Made by a program: the position numbers and the translations under genes. Under the pieces are notes generated by a model. The model did not search any database. It saw nothing but the letters and a program-made list of their open reading frames with translations, and was not told the DNA's origin. Source: Muribaculaceae bacterium (GTDB lineage: Bacteria; Bacteroidota; Bacteroidia; Bacteroidales; Muribaculaceae). From it: 64,000 nucleotides of DNA. Positions 34,669-44,701 of the stretch are shown here, in pieces. The number at the start of each line of letters is the position of its first letter. Positions within the stretch are counted from its first letter, which is position 1. The stretch spans positions 62,001 through 126,000 of the forward strand of contig JAFSCJ010000005.1 in the NCBI GenBank assembly GCA_017436845.1, written 5' to 3'.

Positions 34669-35652
34669 TTAAAGATCCCAAATTACATACATTGCACCCC
34701 ATGTAAATCCTGCGCCAAACGCTGTCAATATCATGCGATCGCCTTTTTTAATTTTATCCTTGTACTCATCAATACATAATGGTATTGATGCGGCACTGGT
34801 ATTTCCATAATGCTCTATATTAACAAGGACTTTAGAGGGATCTATTCCAGAACGGCCTGCAACAGCTTCGATAATGCGAAGATTTGCTTGATGAGGTATA
34901 AACCAATCTACATCGTCCATTGTTAACCCATTGCGTTTAGCAACGTCAAGCGATGATTCAAGCATGTTTGTTACCGCATGTTTATACACATTACGACCAT
35001 CTTGGAAAATATAATGCTCTGCAGCATCAACACTTTCATGTGATGCCGGTTTTACCGAACCTCCTGCCTTCATCAACAAGTGTTCAAGACCTTGTCCATT
35101 GACATGGAATACACCATCTATAATCCCCACATTTTCTGTGGTTGGTTCCAGAAGCATTGCTGCCGCCGCATCACCAAACAATGGGCAAGTTGTACGGTCG
35201 GCATAATTTACCATTGATGACATTTTTTCCGCCGCAACCACTACAACTTTTTTATACATCCCTGAACGAATATAAGATGTGCCATCCTGCAATGCGACAA
35301 GGAATCCTGCACATGCAGCTTGGATATCATAAGAATAAGCCGATTTCAAGCCACAACCATGTGTTATTATAGATCCTGTAGATGGGAAACGATAGTCAGG
35401 GTTTGATGTTGCACAGATGAGCAAATCAACGTCTTCCGGGTTCGTTCCGGTTGATTCAAGCAATTTGTTCACAGCTTGTACACCAAGATAAGACGAACCT
35501 ACGCCTTCTTTTTTTAAGATGCGACGCTCCTTTATTCCTACACGCGAGGTTATCCACTCATCGTTTGTATCAACCATTTTTGACAACATTTCATTGTCAA
35601 GAATGTCCGATGGGACGTAGGACGCTACTCCTGCTATTCTTGCATTAAGCAT
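34669..35652 (-). CDS. fabH: 3-oxoacyl-ACP synthase III
   Basis: About 327 residues from ATG 35652 (MLNARIAGVASY). FabH starts fatty-acid chains by joining acetyl-CoA or branched acyl-CoA to malonyl-ACP. The catalytic Cys is in DIQAACAGFLVAL, the His in WFIPHQANLRI and the Asn in EHYGNTSAASIPL. TNDEWITSRVGIKERR is the N-terminal signature. The rpmF-fabH neighbourhood is widely conserved; usually plsX lies between, and it is absent here. Confidence 0.96.
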   Translation of the reverse strand: MLNARIAGVASYVPSDILDNEMLSKMVDTNDEWITSRVGIKERRILKKEGVGSSYLGVQAVNKLLESTGTNPEDVDLLICATSNPDYRFPSTGSIITHGCGLKSAYSYDIQAACAGFLVALQDGTSYIRSGMYKKVVVVAAEKMSSMVNYADRTTCPLFGDAAAAMLLEPTTENVGIIDGVFHVNGQGLEHLLMKAGGSVKPASHESVDAAEHYIFQDGRNVYKHAVTNMLESSLDVAKRNGLTMDDVDWFIPHQANLRIIEAVAGRSGIDPSKVLVNIEHYGNTSAASIPLCIDEYKDKIKKGDRMILTAFGAGFTWGAMYVIWDL

Positions 35653-35731
35653 ATTTTTCTCGATTTTATACAATGAAAAATATCTCCTAAAGTTTTTTCA
35701 GGAGATTATTTTATGTGCTATTAAGCTTTTA

Positions 35732-35917
35732 TTAAACTGCAGCGTTCTTTTCAATAGCTACTTTACCACGGTAGTAACCACATTCGCCACAAACTGTGTG
35801 ATAAACGTGCCAAGCACCGCAATTAGGACAAATTGCCAATGTTGGAGTAACAGCTTTATCATGAGTTCTACGTTTAGCTGTTCTGGTCTTTGATTGTTTT
35901 CGTTTAGGATGTGCCAT
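35732..35917 (-). CDS. rpmF: Ribosomal protein bL32
   Basis: 61 residues: basic N-terminus MAHPKRKQSKTRTAKRRTHD, then a zinc ribbon CPNCGAWHVYHTVCGECGYY with two CxxC pairs (the zinc-binding form). The gene lies 21 bases after yceD. Confidence 0.97.
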   Translation of the reverse strand: MAHPKRKQSKTRTAKRRTHDKAVTPTLAICPNCGAWHVYHTVCGECGYYRGKVAIEKNAAV

Positions 35918-35938
35918 TTTACTTTAATATTATTTATT

Positions 35939-36517
35939 TTAGTTATTATCTTTCAATTTTTTCAATTCACTCCATCGTGGATCGATTGACTCATTTCCAA
36001 CATTATCAGCATCTTCAATTTCTTCAATCAAATCATCGTCAATCTCCGCATCTTCATTTGCCTCTATTGCACGATGTTTTTTAAGCATGGCACTCATTGC
36101 TTTATTGCATTGTCCTTGCGGATGCACATGCTTAATGGGAATTGCGAGTGATACTGTATCATAAATCATGTAAGCGACATTCAAATAATTATCGCTTTCA
36201 GGGATTATGAGCAACTCGTCTGAATCATCACTATAATCTTCTCCATATTCGACAATTATATGATAATTGCTTTCTATGGGGAATTGCAAATCATCAAGAC
36301 ATCTATCACACAATAAAACGATCTCTCCTGAGATAACAAATGTCATGTCATAGACATCGTTTTTGTGGTTTACTGACAGCTTCACGTTTAAATCAGCATC
36401 ATGAATATCCGAGCTTTCCATGTTTTTGAAAAACTGCTTGTCCAAATGATATTCAAATTCATGAATACCCAAGGTCATGCTCTTCAACGGTAGCTTAAAT
36501 TCTGTAAACTTTCCCAC
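35939..36517 (-). CDS. YceD / DUF177 family protein
   Basis: 192 residues with a GTG start (GTG GGA AAG) that fits the family N-terminus MGKFTEFKLPLKS; the promoter just upstream leaves only a short leader, supporting it. The core has EIVLLCDRCLDDL with paired cysteines and an acidic C-terminal part that ends in IDPRWSELKKLKD. YceD lies before rpmF in most bacteria and is linked to 23S rRNA accumulation in plants and E. coli. First gene of the rpmF-fabH-era operon. Confidence 0.9.
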   Translation of the reverse strand: MGKFTEFKLPLKSMTLGIHEFEYHLDKQFFKNMESSDIHDADLNVKLSVNHKNDVYDMTFVISGEIVLLCDRCLDDLQFPIESNYHIIVEYGEDYSDDSDELLIIPESDNYLNVAYMIYDTVSLAIPIKHVHPQGQCNKAMSAMLKKHRAIEANEDAEIDDDLIEEIEDADNVGNESIDPRWSELKKLKDNN

Positions 36518-36539
36518 GATATGTCAGTTGAAAAACTCC

Positions 36540-36571
36540 GCAAAGTTAGGCATAATCTTCAAGATTATCAA
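36540..36571 (-). promoter_or_regulatory. Promoter of the yceD-rpmF-fabH operon
   Basis: The minus strand reads TAACTTTGC (36540-36548) with TTG (36569-36571) 20 bases upstream, a complete Bacteroidetes promoter. The leader to the GTG start is about 22 bases. Confidence 0.7.
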
Positions 36572-36631
36572 CTTTTATACTAATTATTTCTTTTTATCTT
36601 CGTTTTTCTATGTTATAAAACATGTTTCAAT

Positions 36632-37972
36632 CTACTTTTTTGAAGTAATTTTTACTATCCATTTTGCAATGTCATCTAAGACCTTAGGCGAAAATGTTTG
36701 ACTTATCGCTCCATAATTTAGACTTGTCCCGTAAGACTGAGCCTCCTGAAACATGTGGTTAACCTTAGGATATATTTTTATCTCTGCGCTGGGATAAATA
36801 GATTTCAACGCTCCTAAATTTTGTTGTGCATTTACCTGCACATCCCATTCACCATTCAATGCTAATACAGGACAATTCATTTGCTTAATATATTCTTCCG
36901 GATTAAGGCGAATAAAGGTGCTGTACCATGATGATGTCATTCGCTTGATTTGATTAGTTATTTCTGTTTCTGATAAATCACCTTGCTTGGACATCAATTC
37001 TTTCAATCTCAATGATAACCTGTCTTTATCTTCTATTGAATCTATCGCATCAAACACAGCAACTACATTTTGTTCCAACTCTTCAGATAACGGACGCCCT
37101 GCTGCTTCTGCTATCATCTTATTTTGCATCACCATCAATTCCTTTCCCTTAACCACAGCGCCACCGAGGGAAACAACAAAGGCAACATCGTCAGGTCGTT
37201 GGGCTGCGCATATAAATGCTATTGTTCCGCCTTCGCTATGCCCTATTACGCCTATGCGAGTGCTATCTATGACTGATTGTTTTTTCAAAAATTCTATTGC
37301 TGCGATAGCATCTGTAGCATAGTCCAACGTTGTGTCATCAGAGTTCCCTTTTGTGGAGCCTCCTACTCCTCGGTCATCATATCGCAACACAGCAAAGCCG
37401 GCACGCGTGAGATAGTCAGCTATAACAGCAAAAGGCTTGTGCCCCAATATCTCCTCATCTCTGTTTTGCGCGCCACTACCAGTAACCAAAACAACTGCCG
37501 GATAATGATTTCCCCACATTGGGGTTGTCAAAGTCCCGGCAAGAGTAATGCCATCATGACCAAATGTTACTTCACGACTATTATACACAAATGGAGGCTT
37601 TGGCTCTTGCGGTCGATATAATTTGCTTGCTTCTTCGGTCGTGCGGGTAAGCAGTAATGGAACAGTCATTCCTTGCGTAAAAATGCCTCTTATTGAATTT
37701 TTATCTGTTTCAAAAACGCCCTTGAACGATGCTTGTAGCAATGGCATTTTTATCACCACACTATCGCCTTTAAGTTCAATACTTTCACATGGAATATCTT
37801 TTGCCCCTTGCATAGGAGAGTCAAGTGTTGTCAACAAGTTCCCATCTTTTTCCTCCACATGAAAAACAATAGGCAATGACATAACCTCTCCTTTCCAGTA
37901 ACCAATTATACCACTGGCAAATGAAAATAATGACACTACACCTACTATAGACAACAAAAGGGCTCTCTTCAT
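36632..37972 (-). CDS. Exported alpha/beta hydrolase (S33-type)
   Basis: 446 residues from ATG 37972 (MKRALLLSIVG), two codons inside the longest frame, giving a clean signal peptide. Residues about 25-125 form a beta-rich N-terminal domain common in Bacteroidetes members. The hydrolase domain (about 135-446) has VLVTGSGAQNRDE, RYDDRGVGGS, the nucleophile serine in GVIGHSEGGTIAF, Asp in ALNGEWDVQV and His in KVNHMFQ. Likely a periplasmic esterase or peptidase; substrate unknown. It follows the small membrane protein gene in the same direction. Confidence 0.88.
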   Translation of the reverse strand: MKRALLLSIVGVVSLFSFASGIIGYWKGEVMSLPIVFHVEEKDGNLLTTLDSPMQGAKDIPCESIELKGDSVVIKMPLLQASFKGVFETDKNSIRGIFTQGMTVPLLLTRTTEEASKLYRPQEPKPPFVYNSREVTFGHDGITLAGTLTTPMWGNHYPAVVLVTGSGAQNRDEEILGHKPFAVIADYLTRAGFAVLRYDDRGVGGSTKGNSDDTTLDYATDAIAAIEFLKKQSVIDSTRIGVIGHSEGGTIAFICAAQRPDDVAFVVSLGGAVVKGKELMVMQNKMIAEAAGRPLSEELEQNVVAVFDAIDSIEDKDRLSLRLKELMSKQGDLSETEITNQIKRMTSSWYSTFIRLNPEEYIKQMNCPVLALNGEWDVQVNAQQNLGALKSIYPSAEIKIYPKVNHMFQEAQSYGTSLNYGAISQTFSPKVLDDIAKWIVKITSKK

Positions 37973-37979
37973 AAACATT

Positions 37980-38552
37980 TTATTTATTAAGTTTAAAAAA
38001 TTCTTTTGACGCCCAATTTACTGCAAAATAACTTACTGCCATGGGATAAGCAACTATAACCATTGAGACAACTGCGACCACCGATTGCGCTGAAACACTT
38101 CTGAGCATATAACACACAACCAAAGTTACATAAAATAATATATGGCTTAGTTTTACAGAAAGATTTACCCATGTCCCAACAACAAATACTATTTGCCCCA
38201 AAACATAAAAACTTATTGATAACAACACATATTGCGGAGATAATTCCCAAAGCCACAATACGACTCCTATTATAAATGATATTGCAGTAAGCACAAGACC
38301 ACTCTTGGAAACAAGTCCGAGCATCAAGTTCTTTTTCATCAGCAACCCAATTGCATAAACTACCATAAAACCACACAATGCCGTCATACTATACATTGCA
38401 TATCGTTCTGCAGTTATCGGCTGAAATGACGTATATATCACAAAACTTACTGCCATAAAGACAATTGGCACAAAGCTAAACACAATCATAGCGTTGCGCA
38501 TAACCCTAATTGTGCTTATCTTTTCAATATATTTATTGCATTCCTCACCCAT
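37980..38552 (-). CDS. Hypothetical membrane protein
   Basis: About 190 residues with six predicted helices (residues about 20-40, 50-70, 80-100, 105-125, 130-150 and 155-175) and short loops; no catalytic motif seen. I do not recognise the family. The frame extends to a TTG at 38567 inside xseB; ATG 38552 (MGEECNKYIEK), five bases after the xseB stop, is preferred. It is cotranscribed with xseA and xseB. Confidence 0.7.
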   Translation of the reverse strand: MGEECNKYIEKISTIRVMRNAMIVFSFVPIVFMAVSFVIYTSFQPITAERYAMYSMTALCGFMVVYAIGLLMKKNLMLGLVSKSGLVLTAISFIIGVVLWLWELSPQYVLLSISFYVLGQIVFVVGTWVNLSVKLSHILFYVTLVVCYMLRSVSAQSVVAVVSMVIVAYPMAVSYFAVNWASKEFFKLNK

Positions 38553-38556
38553 AACA

Positions 38557-38778
38557 TTATTTTTCAAGATCAGCTAAGATTGAACGCAATTCTTCGTCAG
38601 TAGCAGTCAATCGTGAACGGCAGTCCTTCAATAATTCAGTAGCACGACGAGTGTATGCCGCCAATTGGTCTATATCACAATCTTCACTTTGCATCATTCG
38701 CAATATTGACTCAAGTTCTGCTACAGCTTGAGTATATGTCATCTCCTTTACAGGAGTAAAAACAGGTTGGTTTGCCAT
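38557..38778 (-). CDS. xseB: Exodeoxyribonuclease VII small subunit
   Basis: 73 residues, the normal size. The helical signature is TYTQAVAELESILRMMQSED followed by IDQLAAYTRRATELLKDCRS. It binds the XseA large subunit to form exonuclease VII, which degrades single-stranded DNA. It starts five bases after xseA. Confidence 0.94.
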   Translation of the reverse strand: MANQPVFTPVKEMTYTQAVAELESILRMMQSEDCDIDQLAAYTRRATELLKDCRSRLTATDEELRSILADLEK

Positions 38779-38783
38779 TTTAT

Positions 38784-40085
38784 TTAATTGTTTGTTGTTG
38801 ATTTTATCATACCATCGGCAAGTGTCGTTTCCAATACGGCCCCGTGTGAAATTTGCGATACCGATGTAACCACTTGTCCATTAATTCGTGTTATAGAATA
38901 TCCTCTGCGCAATGTTGCGTGAGGAGATATCGCATCGAGCAATTCCGCGATAGTATTCAATCGAATATTTTTACGCTCAATCGCCATTTTAGTTGCCGAT
39001 ACCATCACATCTTTGACATGATTTAGTCGCGCAAGTTCAGGGGAAATGCGTCGAGATCCTACCGATGCCAATACGAGTAGCTGTGATTGCACCTTGGCTT
39101 TATTACTTTGAATCACAGCACCTGCGACTGACGGGATTAACCCCTCTATATAGGATAGTTGTTCTTTACATCCTGCCAAGCGGTCGGCTACAGTTTGCAA
39201 CATTTCTGCACCTATGCGTCTCAATCTCTCTAAGGCTTTAACTCCACACGCAATGAGCCATTCGGCTGCCGCCGTTGGTGTTTTAACACTCTTTTTTGCC
39301 ACATAATCCAATATTGTAACATCTCTATCATGCCCTATTCCCACTATCACAGGCAATGGAAATTGAGCAACATGAGTAGCAAGGTCATAATTTTCAAATG
39401 CAACAAGGTCGGACGTTGCTCCTCCACCTCGAATTATTACTACACAATCCCACGCATCTGATTGCATCGCAATTTGTTCAAGTGCGGCAATTATCGTCTC
39501 AGGTGCACGTTCTCCCTGCATCACAGCCGGGAAAAGTTCTACTTTAAATTTTAATCTTGCTTGATTCTTATATAGCTGATCTCTAAAATCTCCATATCCG
39601 GCAGCACCGGGGGCAGAAACGACAGCTATACGTTGTGGCAATGTCGTCCATTCGAGTGAGCGATTCATTTCGAGTATTCCCTCATGCTTTAATCTCTCAA
39701 GCATTTCACGACGGCGACGCAACAAGTCACCCATCGTGTATTCAGGATTGACAGCACTGACAACAAGCGAAATACCATACACCGGATGCATCGTCGCCGA
39801 TACTTGCACCATTACTTTTATTCCGGTTGCAAAACGTTGCCCCGTTGCTGCATAAAATTGGGACTCTATGCGTGGATATAGATTAGCCCATATCATAGCT
39901 CGAGCCTTTGCTAATGTTGTGCCTTTTTCCGGATCTTTTTGCAATAGCTCCATATAGCAATGACCGCCTCTTACAACCACATCACTCAATTCTGCTGTTA
40001 CCCACACATTTTGTGTAGATGACACCATAATGAGCGAAGATATGCGCTTATTCAGCTCTAACAATGTCAATGCTTCGTTTGCCAT
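38784..40085 (-). CDS. xseA: Exodeoxyribonuclease VII large subunit
   Basis: 433 residues. An N-terminal OB fold (VWVTAELSDVVVRGGHCYME) is followed by the catalytic domain with VVSAPGAAGYGDF, VVIIRGGGATSDLVAFENYD and IGIGHDRDVTILDYVAKKSV, then TPTAAAEWL, and a coiled C-terminal region. All the expected metal- and DNA-binding motifs are present. It follows the DUF3256 gene by two bases. Confidence 0.96.
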   Translation of the reverse strand: MANEALTLLELNKRISSLIMVSSTQNVWVTAELSDVVVRGGHCYMELLQKDPEKGTTLAKARAMIWANLYPRIESQFYAATGQRFATGIKVMVQVSATMHPVYGISLVVSAVNPEYTMGDLLRRRREMLERLKHEGILEMNRSLEWTTLPQRIAVVSAPGAAGYGDFRDQLYKNQARLKFKVELFPAVMQGERAPETIIAALEQIAMQSDAWDCVVIIRGGGATSDLVAFENYDLATHVAQFPLPVIVGIGHDRDVTILDYVAKKSVKTPTAAAEWLIACGVKALERLRRIGAEMLQTVADRLAGCKEQLSYIEGLIPSVAGAVIQSNKAKVQSQLLVLASVGSRRISPELARLNHVKDVMVSATKMAIERKNIRLNTIAELLDAISPHATLRRGYSITRINGQVVTSVSQISHGAVLETTLADGMIKSTTNN

Positions 40086-40087
40086 GA

Positions 40088-40720
40088 TTACTTAATTAAT
40101 TTAAATTGCTTGCCTGTCCAACTATATTTTAATTGTTGTTTGAAATAAGATGCCACTGATTCATAAACATCTTCTGAAAGCATTGATTTTATATTATTTT
40201 TTAGCATCAGTTCTTCATTCACCGCATCATATTCATAGCCGACAAGCATAAATGGCACTAATGCCTCTATTTCCTTAATATTTTTCTTCCCTGCAGATGT
40301 CAACCAATCTTTCAACTCTGGCTCAACAAAATATCTCTCCTCAGTCGGCACCCATTCTGTTGTATAGAAAGAAATTTTACTATCTACCTCCGGAGCAAGA
40401 ACCGTCTCAATCAGAGCTATTATCTCTTTCCCATTTTTCAAATTAAGAATAGCAATCTGACAAGTTGATGATGCACTCATTGCAAACTGCAAGATATTGG
40501 TTTTTATGGCTGTAACACGCGAATTCCCTGATAGTTTATTCCTCGAGGGAGTGGCAGAGCCACTATTAAAATAGTCTATCATATCAAGACGAGTGTTTTT
40601 GTTGAGCAATGGGAACACCGATTCAGGCGCAGAAACAAAAGCCTGCTCTGCTGTCAATGCATTAACTCGGAAGGAGAAAACACTTGCTATCAATATTATA
40701 ATCAATATAACCTGTCTCAT
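40088..40720 (-). CDS. DUF3256 family exported protein
   Basis: 210 residues from ATG 40720, which begins a signal peptide (MRQVILIIILIASVFSFRVN). The longer frame to 40852 lies within the helicase gene and is rejected. Features are AEQAFVSAPESVFPLLNKNT near the N-terminus, then beta strands and a helical end. It fits DUF3256, a family known mainly from Bacteroidales with no assigned role. It starts four bases after the helicase stop. Confidence 0.78.
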   Translation of the reverse strand: MRQVILIIILIASVFSFRVNALTAEQAFVSAPESVFPLLNKNTRLDMIDYFNSGSATPSRNKLSGNSRVTAIKTNILQFAMSASSTCQIAILNLKNGKEIIALIETVLAPEVDSKISFYTTEWVPTEERYFVEPELKDWLTSAGKKNIKEIEALVPFMLVGYEYDAVNEELMLKNNIKSMLSEDVYESVASYFKQQLKYSWTGKQFKLIK

Positions 40721-40724
40721 AATT

Positions 40725-42506
40725 TTATCGTCTATTTCGGTCTCTACGGCGTGAACCTCGTCTATCTCCTCTGCCTTTTTTGTTACGTTTATCAAAGTCA
40801 CGATCATCATTTGATACAGCTTCTCGATTGCGACGGGCAGCCACTCTAGCATAGTCCTTATCAGGGGAAGCCACCTCAGAATACAATCGCTTGCCCATAA
40901 ATTCTGCTCCTTTAAGCGAGCCGACTACACGTGCTGTATCCCCTTTTTTAACGTCAAAAAGTGAATAATTAGGCAACAAATCAATTCGGCCAACCTCAAC
41001 TCGTGCTCCTTGCACATTGTGATTTAGCAACTCAATGAGATTGCCCGCATAGAATCCGTCGGCCTTTCCAACATTGATATAGATGCGCGCCATACCTTTC
41101 TCAGCTGTGCGACGATCTTTCTCCTTATTGGTGCGTGGCTTATTATCAACCTCCTTAGTTTTCTTCTCTTTACGCTCCTCTACAACATCAATATTAGGAG
41201 CATCTTTGTAGTAATCTAATAAACGGTTGAACTCCAAAGATAACACTCGCTTGAGCAAATCCTCTCCACTAAGCCATTCAAGCTTGCGACTCACACCATG
41301 GAAATATTTGCCTATTTCTTCCTCATTAACATCTACGCGTTCCAATCGGTCAGCGAGATTATATAATTGTTTTTCAATAATGTGCTGTGGCGAAGGCACC
41401 TCTTTACGCTCGAAAGTCTTGCCTATTTTCTTTTCTATCTCACGCATGCGGCCCTTCTCACGAGAGTGAATTATCGCAATTGACACACCTGTTTTACCTG
41501 CTCTACCTGTACGACCTGAGCGGTGAGTATATACAGCTGTATCATCAGGCAAACCATAGTTTATAACATGTGTCAGGTTATCCACATCAAGACCGCGAGC
41601 GGCAACATCGGTAGCAACAAGAATCGACAAGACTTTGTCTCTGAATTTCTTCATCACCATGTCGCGCTGTTGCTGAGACAAGTCACCATGCAACGAATCG
41701 GCATTATAACCATCGGCAATAAGATTATCGGCAATCTCCTGAGTATCACGGCGTGTACGGCAAAACACGATGCCAAATATATTAGGATTATTATCGGCAA
41801 TGCGCTTCAATGCGAGATACTTATCACTGGCCTTAACCATGTAATAAACATGTTTCACATTTGCCGCTCCCTCATTGCGTGTTCCCACGACAAACTCCAC
41901 AGGATTGTGCATATATTTCTTTGCTATCTTTGCTATCTCCTGGGGCATGGTTGCCGAAAACATCAACATTTTGCGTTGTTCAGGCAAGTGAGCCAATATT
42001 TCATCTATTGATTCAAGAAATCCCATGTTGAGCATCTCATCGGCCTCATCAAGAATTACTGTGTGGACATTGTCAAGATGCACTACGCCTCGATTTATCA
42101 AATCTATCAATCGTCCGGGAGTGGCAACAATTATGTGTACACCCTTGCGCAAACTGCGTATCTGACTCTCTATACTTGAGCCGCCATACACAGGAAGCAC
42201 TTTCAAATCGGGCATATATTTTGAAAAATCAGCCAAATCGCCACCTATCTGTAGACACAATTCTCGCGTTGGCGACAATATTAATGCTTGAGGAACGACA
42301 TTAGCAGTGTCAGTGCGTTGCAATACCGGCAACCCGAAAGCAGCAGTTTTTCCTGTACCCGTCTGAGCAAGAGCAACAACATCCCCATCTTCATTTAGCA
42401 AGTGGGGAATAACTTTCTCTTGCACCGGCATGGGAGCCTCAAACCCAAGTTCGGTTATCGCCATCAATAAGTCGTCTCTGACACCTAATTCTTCAAAACT
42501 TTTCAT
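40725..42506 (-). CDS. DEAD-box RNA helicase with DbpA-type RNA-binding domain
   Basis: About 593 residues from ATG 42506 (MKSFEELGV); the upstream TTG is not used. The Q motif is FEAPMPVQEKVIP, motif I AQTGTGKTAA, motif II VILDEADEMLNMG, motif III MFSATMP, and motif VI YTHRSGRTGRAG. Residues about 465-545 form a DbpA/CsdA RNA-binding domain (RIYINVGKADGFYAGNLIEL), followed by a basic Arg-rich tail. Members act in ribosome assembly and cold growth. DUF3256 and xseA follow closely. Confidence 0.95.
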   Translation of the reverse strand: MKSFEELGVRDDLLMAITELGFEAPMPVQEKVIPHLLNEDGDVVALAQTGTGKTAAFGLPVLQRTDTANVVPQALILSPTRELCLQIGGDLADFSKYMPDLKVLPVYGGSSIESQIRSLRKGVHIIVATPGRLIDLINRGVVHLDNVHTVILDEADEMLNMGFLESIDEILAHLPEQRKMLMFSATMPQEIAKIAKKYMHNPVEFVVGTRNEGAANVKHVYYMVKASDKYLALKRIADNNPNIFGIVFCRTRRDTQEIADNLIADGYNADSLHGDLSQQQRDMVMKKFRDKVLSILVATDVAARGLDVDNLTHVINYGLPDDTAVYTHRSGRTGRAGKTGVSIAIIHSREKGRMREIEKKIGKTFERKEVPSPQHIIEKQLYNLADRLERVDVNEEEIGKYFHGVSRKLEWLSGEDLLKRVLSLEFNRLLDYYKDAPNIDVVEERKEKKTKEVDNKPRTNKEKDRRTAEKGMARIYINVGKADGFYAGNLIELLNHNVQGARVEVGRIDLLPNYSLFDVKKGDTARVVGSLKGAEFMGKRLYSEVASPDKDYARVAARRNREAVSNDDRDFDKRNKKGRGDRRGSRRRDRNRR

Positions 42507-42593
42507 ATATGCAGATTTATCCAATTATAATACAAAGATACAACACACCATCGAAAGATAATGCGTCAATCTCAGTTTTTATAACAATTTGAG

Positions 42594-43790
42594 TTATTGA
42601 TTTAATGGGATATCGATGCGAAAGGTGGTTCCCACTCCAGGTTCCGATGCACGCACATAGATTTTACCTGAGTGATATTGTTCAATAATGCGTTTAGCAA
42701 GTGTCAAGCCAAGCCCCCACCCACGTTTTTTAGTTGTATATCCAGGGTTGAATATAGTCTTGAAATTTTTACGCGATATTCCCTTGCCCGTATCGGCAAC
42801 CTCGACAAATGCCATACCTCGTTCCTCTCCTGTAGTTATGTTTATAGCGCCTGTACCTTCCATAGCATCTACGGCGTTTTTAATGAGGTTTTCCATAACC
42901 CACTCAAATAGTGGCGCGGAAAGTTTTACCGATAATTCCCTGTTACACATGTTTCGTGTCAACGAGATGCGTGACGAGATGCGTGACGACATATATGACG
43001 ATGAACGTTCAACGACTTTATTCAATTCATCTTGCTCCATTTGGGGCTTTGAGCCTATTTTAGAGAAACGCGAAGCAATAGTACTCAATCGCTGCACATC
43101 TTTATTCATCTCTCCTACTGTTTCGGCATCAACGCCCAAACTTTCAAGGAGTTCCATCCATGCCATCAATGACGAGATGGGAGTACCAAGTTGATGAGCC
43201 GTCTCTTTTGACAATCCCACCCACACCTTGTTTTGCTCTGCCTTTTTTGTTGACAATACTGCAAAATAAACTATCGCAATAAAAGCGAGCATCACAAGTA
43301 TTTGGATATAAGGGTAATAGCTCAATCGTTTGAGCAATTTTGAATCCTCATAATAAAGATACTGCTTAAAATCATCAGTAATGGGCATCTCTATCACATT
43401 TGAGGTCTTGCGCAAGTCAGCAAGACGTTCTTTTAGGAATGCTTCATTTACCGGAGACAATGGGAACCGGTTAATCGAATCAACAGGTTCTGGGAGATTA
43501 AAATTTCTGTGATCAATGATATTTCCATCTTCATCAGTCAACAGTACCGGGATTGTGCGATTGCGCTCAATAATACTAAAAGGGAAATCGGCACTGCCTC
43601 CACCATCGCCAAGTGCAGAATTTATCATCTCCTTTGTTGCATCGGCCCATATCTGCATGCGATCACGTTCCTGTTCCGAAAGGTCCTTTACAAGGTTATT
43701 TGACACATACAGAAAAATAAAAACAACAGCAATAGAGATTACCAAAAAGATAACCTTTCCATACCGCCGTTTATCGTAAATATTTGCCAT
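42594..43790 (-). CDS. Membrane sensor histidine kinase, orphan
   Basis: 398 residues. Two membrane helices (about 13-32 and 158-178) enclose a sensor domain of about 125 residues. The phospho-acceptor His is in LSKETAHQLGTPISSLMAW (about 200). The kinase domain has the N box ENLIKNAVDAMEG, G1 DTGKGIS, F box FNPGYTTKKRG and G2 GLGLTLAKRI. No response regulator gene is adjacent; PorX is 17 kb away and I have no basis for pairing them. Its input signal is unknown. Confidence 0.92.
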   Translation of the reverse strand: MANIYDKRRYGKVIFLVISIAVVFIFLYVSNNLVKDLSEQERDRMQIWADATKEMINSALGDGGGSADFPFSIIERNRTIPVLLTDEDGNIIDHRNFNLPEPVDSINRFPLSPVNEAFLKERLADLRKTSNVIEMPITDDFKQYLYYEDSKLLKRLSYYPYIQILVMLAFIAIVYFAVLSTKKAEQNKVWVGLSKETAHQLGTPISSLMAWMELLESLGVDAETVGEMNKDVQRLSTIASRFSKIGSKPQMEQDELNKVVERSSSYMSSRISSRISLTRNMCNRELSVKLSAPLFEWVMENLIKNAVDAMEGTGAINITTGEERGMAFVEVADTGKGISRKNFKTIFNPGYTTKKRGWGLGLTLAKRIIEQYHSGKIYVRASEPGVGTTFRIDIPLNQ

Positions 43791-43821
43791 ACCTATTTAA
43801 CGCAAAATCCACAATTATATT

Positions 43822-44646
43822 TTATCTATAGTCACTGAGAATGTAGCGAGCAACGGCATTTGATGTATTAGTACCTATTACCTCATGGGCTATTGCTTTT
43901 ACTTCAGGCAAGGCATTGCCTACAGCTACTGCGACATCGGCAACCTGCATCATGGGTATATCATTCAGGTTATCCCCAAAAACGACAACCTTATCGGCTC
44001 CTATCTCCTTCGCCAACGACTGCACAGCCTCAGCCTTTGAAACATTTGGAGCAAACACCTCAAGAATACCGGTATCCTCGCCAAAGATATCCACATAGCT
44101 CGAAACCGAACAATTTACACACTGGCGCAACTCATCAGCAAGACCAAATATGCGATCACGCTCTCCCATTGCGAAAAATAGCGCTGTCAATCGGCTATTT
44201 TCATGGGCATGACTAAGGTGGAAACGTTTATACAGTAAGCTTTCCCGTTCTTGGACAAACGCGATTTCTTGCTCCGACATCTCGCCTTGATGATACACAT
44301 CGAGAATCCCATCTGCGCCAATGGTATATTGGTATAAATTTACCCCATATTTTACACTCAACAATTCAATCTGCTCGGCTATCGTTTGCTCTATATAGCG
44401 AGGGCGTAGATAGGTTTTAGACCGTCGGTCCCACAACGAAGCTCCCGTCATCACTATTGCCGGCAAAGAAGTATATGTATCTTCCAGTAATGGCTCAACC
44501 GTGGCAGGAGTGCGTGCTGTAGCAACTGTTATCAATGCACCTTGCTTTGACAACCCCGTTATCAGCTGAGCCGACTCACTACTCACTCGACTATCCGGAG
44601 CAAGCAAAGTCCCATCCATATCAGTTACATACAACGTCTTTCCCAT
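43822..44646 (-). CDS. HAD-superfamily Cof-type phosphatase
   Basis: 274 residues. HAD motifs: DMDGTLLAPDS (nucleophile and acid Asp, about 9-19), VTVATARTPATVEPL (motif II region), and VVFGDNLNDIPMMQVADVAV (motif IV). A C2-type cap lies between about 85 and 190. Cof-type enzymes dephosphorylate sugar phosphates, nucleotides or vitamin precursors, and the substrate cannot be deduced here. It is 31 bases upstream of the histidine kinase gene. Confidence 0.9.
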   Translation of the reverse strand: MGKTLYVTDMDGTLLAPDSRVSSESAQLITGLSKQGALITVATARTPATVEPLLEDTYTSLPAIVMTGASLWDRRSKTYLRPRYIEQTIAEQIELLSVKYGVNLYQYTIGADGILDVYHQGEMSEQEIAFVQERESLLYKRFHLSHAHENSRLTALFFAMGERDRIFGLADELRQCVNCSVSSYVDIFGEDTGILEVFAPNVSKAEAVQSLAKEIGADKVVVFGDNLNDIPMMQVADVAVAVGNALPEVKAIAHEVIGTNTSNAVARYILSDYR

Positions 44647-44701
44647 CTCACCACAAAGATAGTTATTATATCTTTAGCATTTAACACTCCCCTAAAAAAA
44701 G

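Noticed and set aside
42594-43790. Histidine kinase as PorY, partner of PorX
   Set aside because: It is far from porX, and orphan kinases of this form are common in Bacteroidetes; nothing in the sequence links the two.
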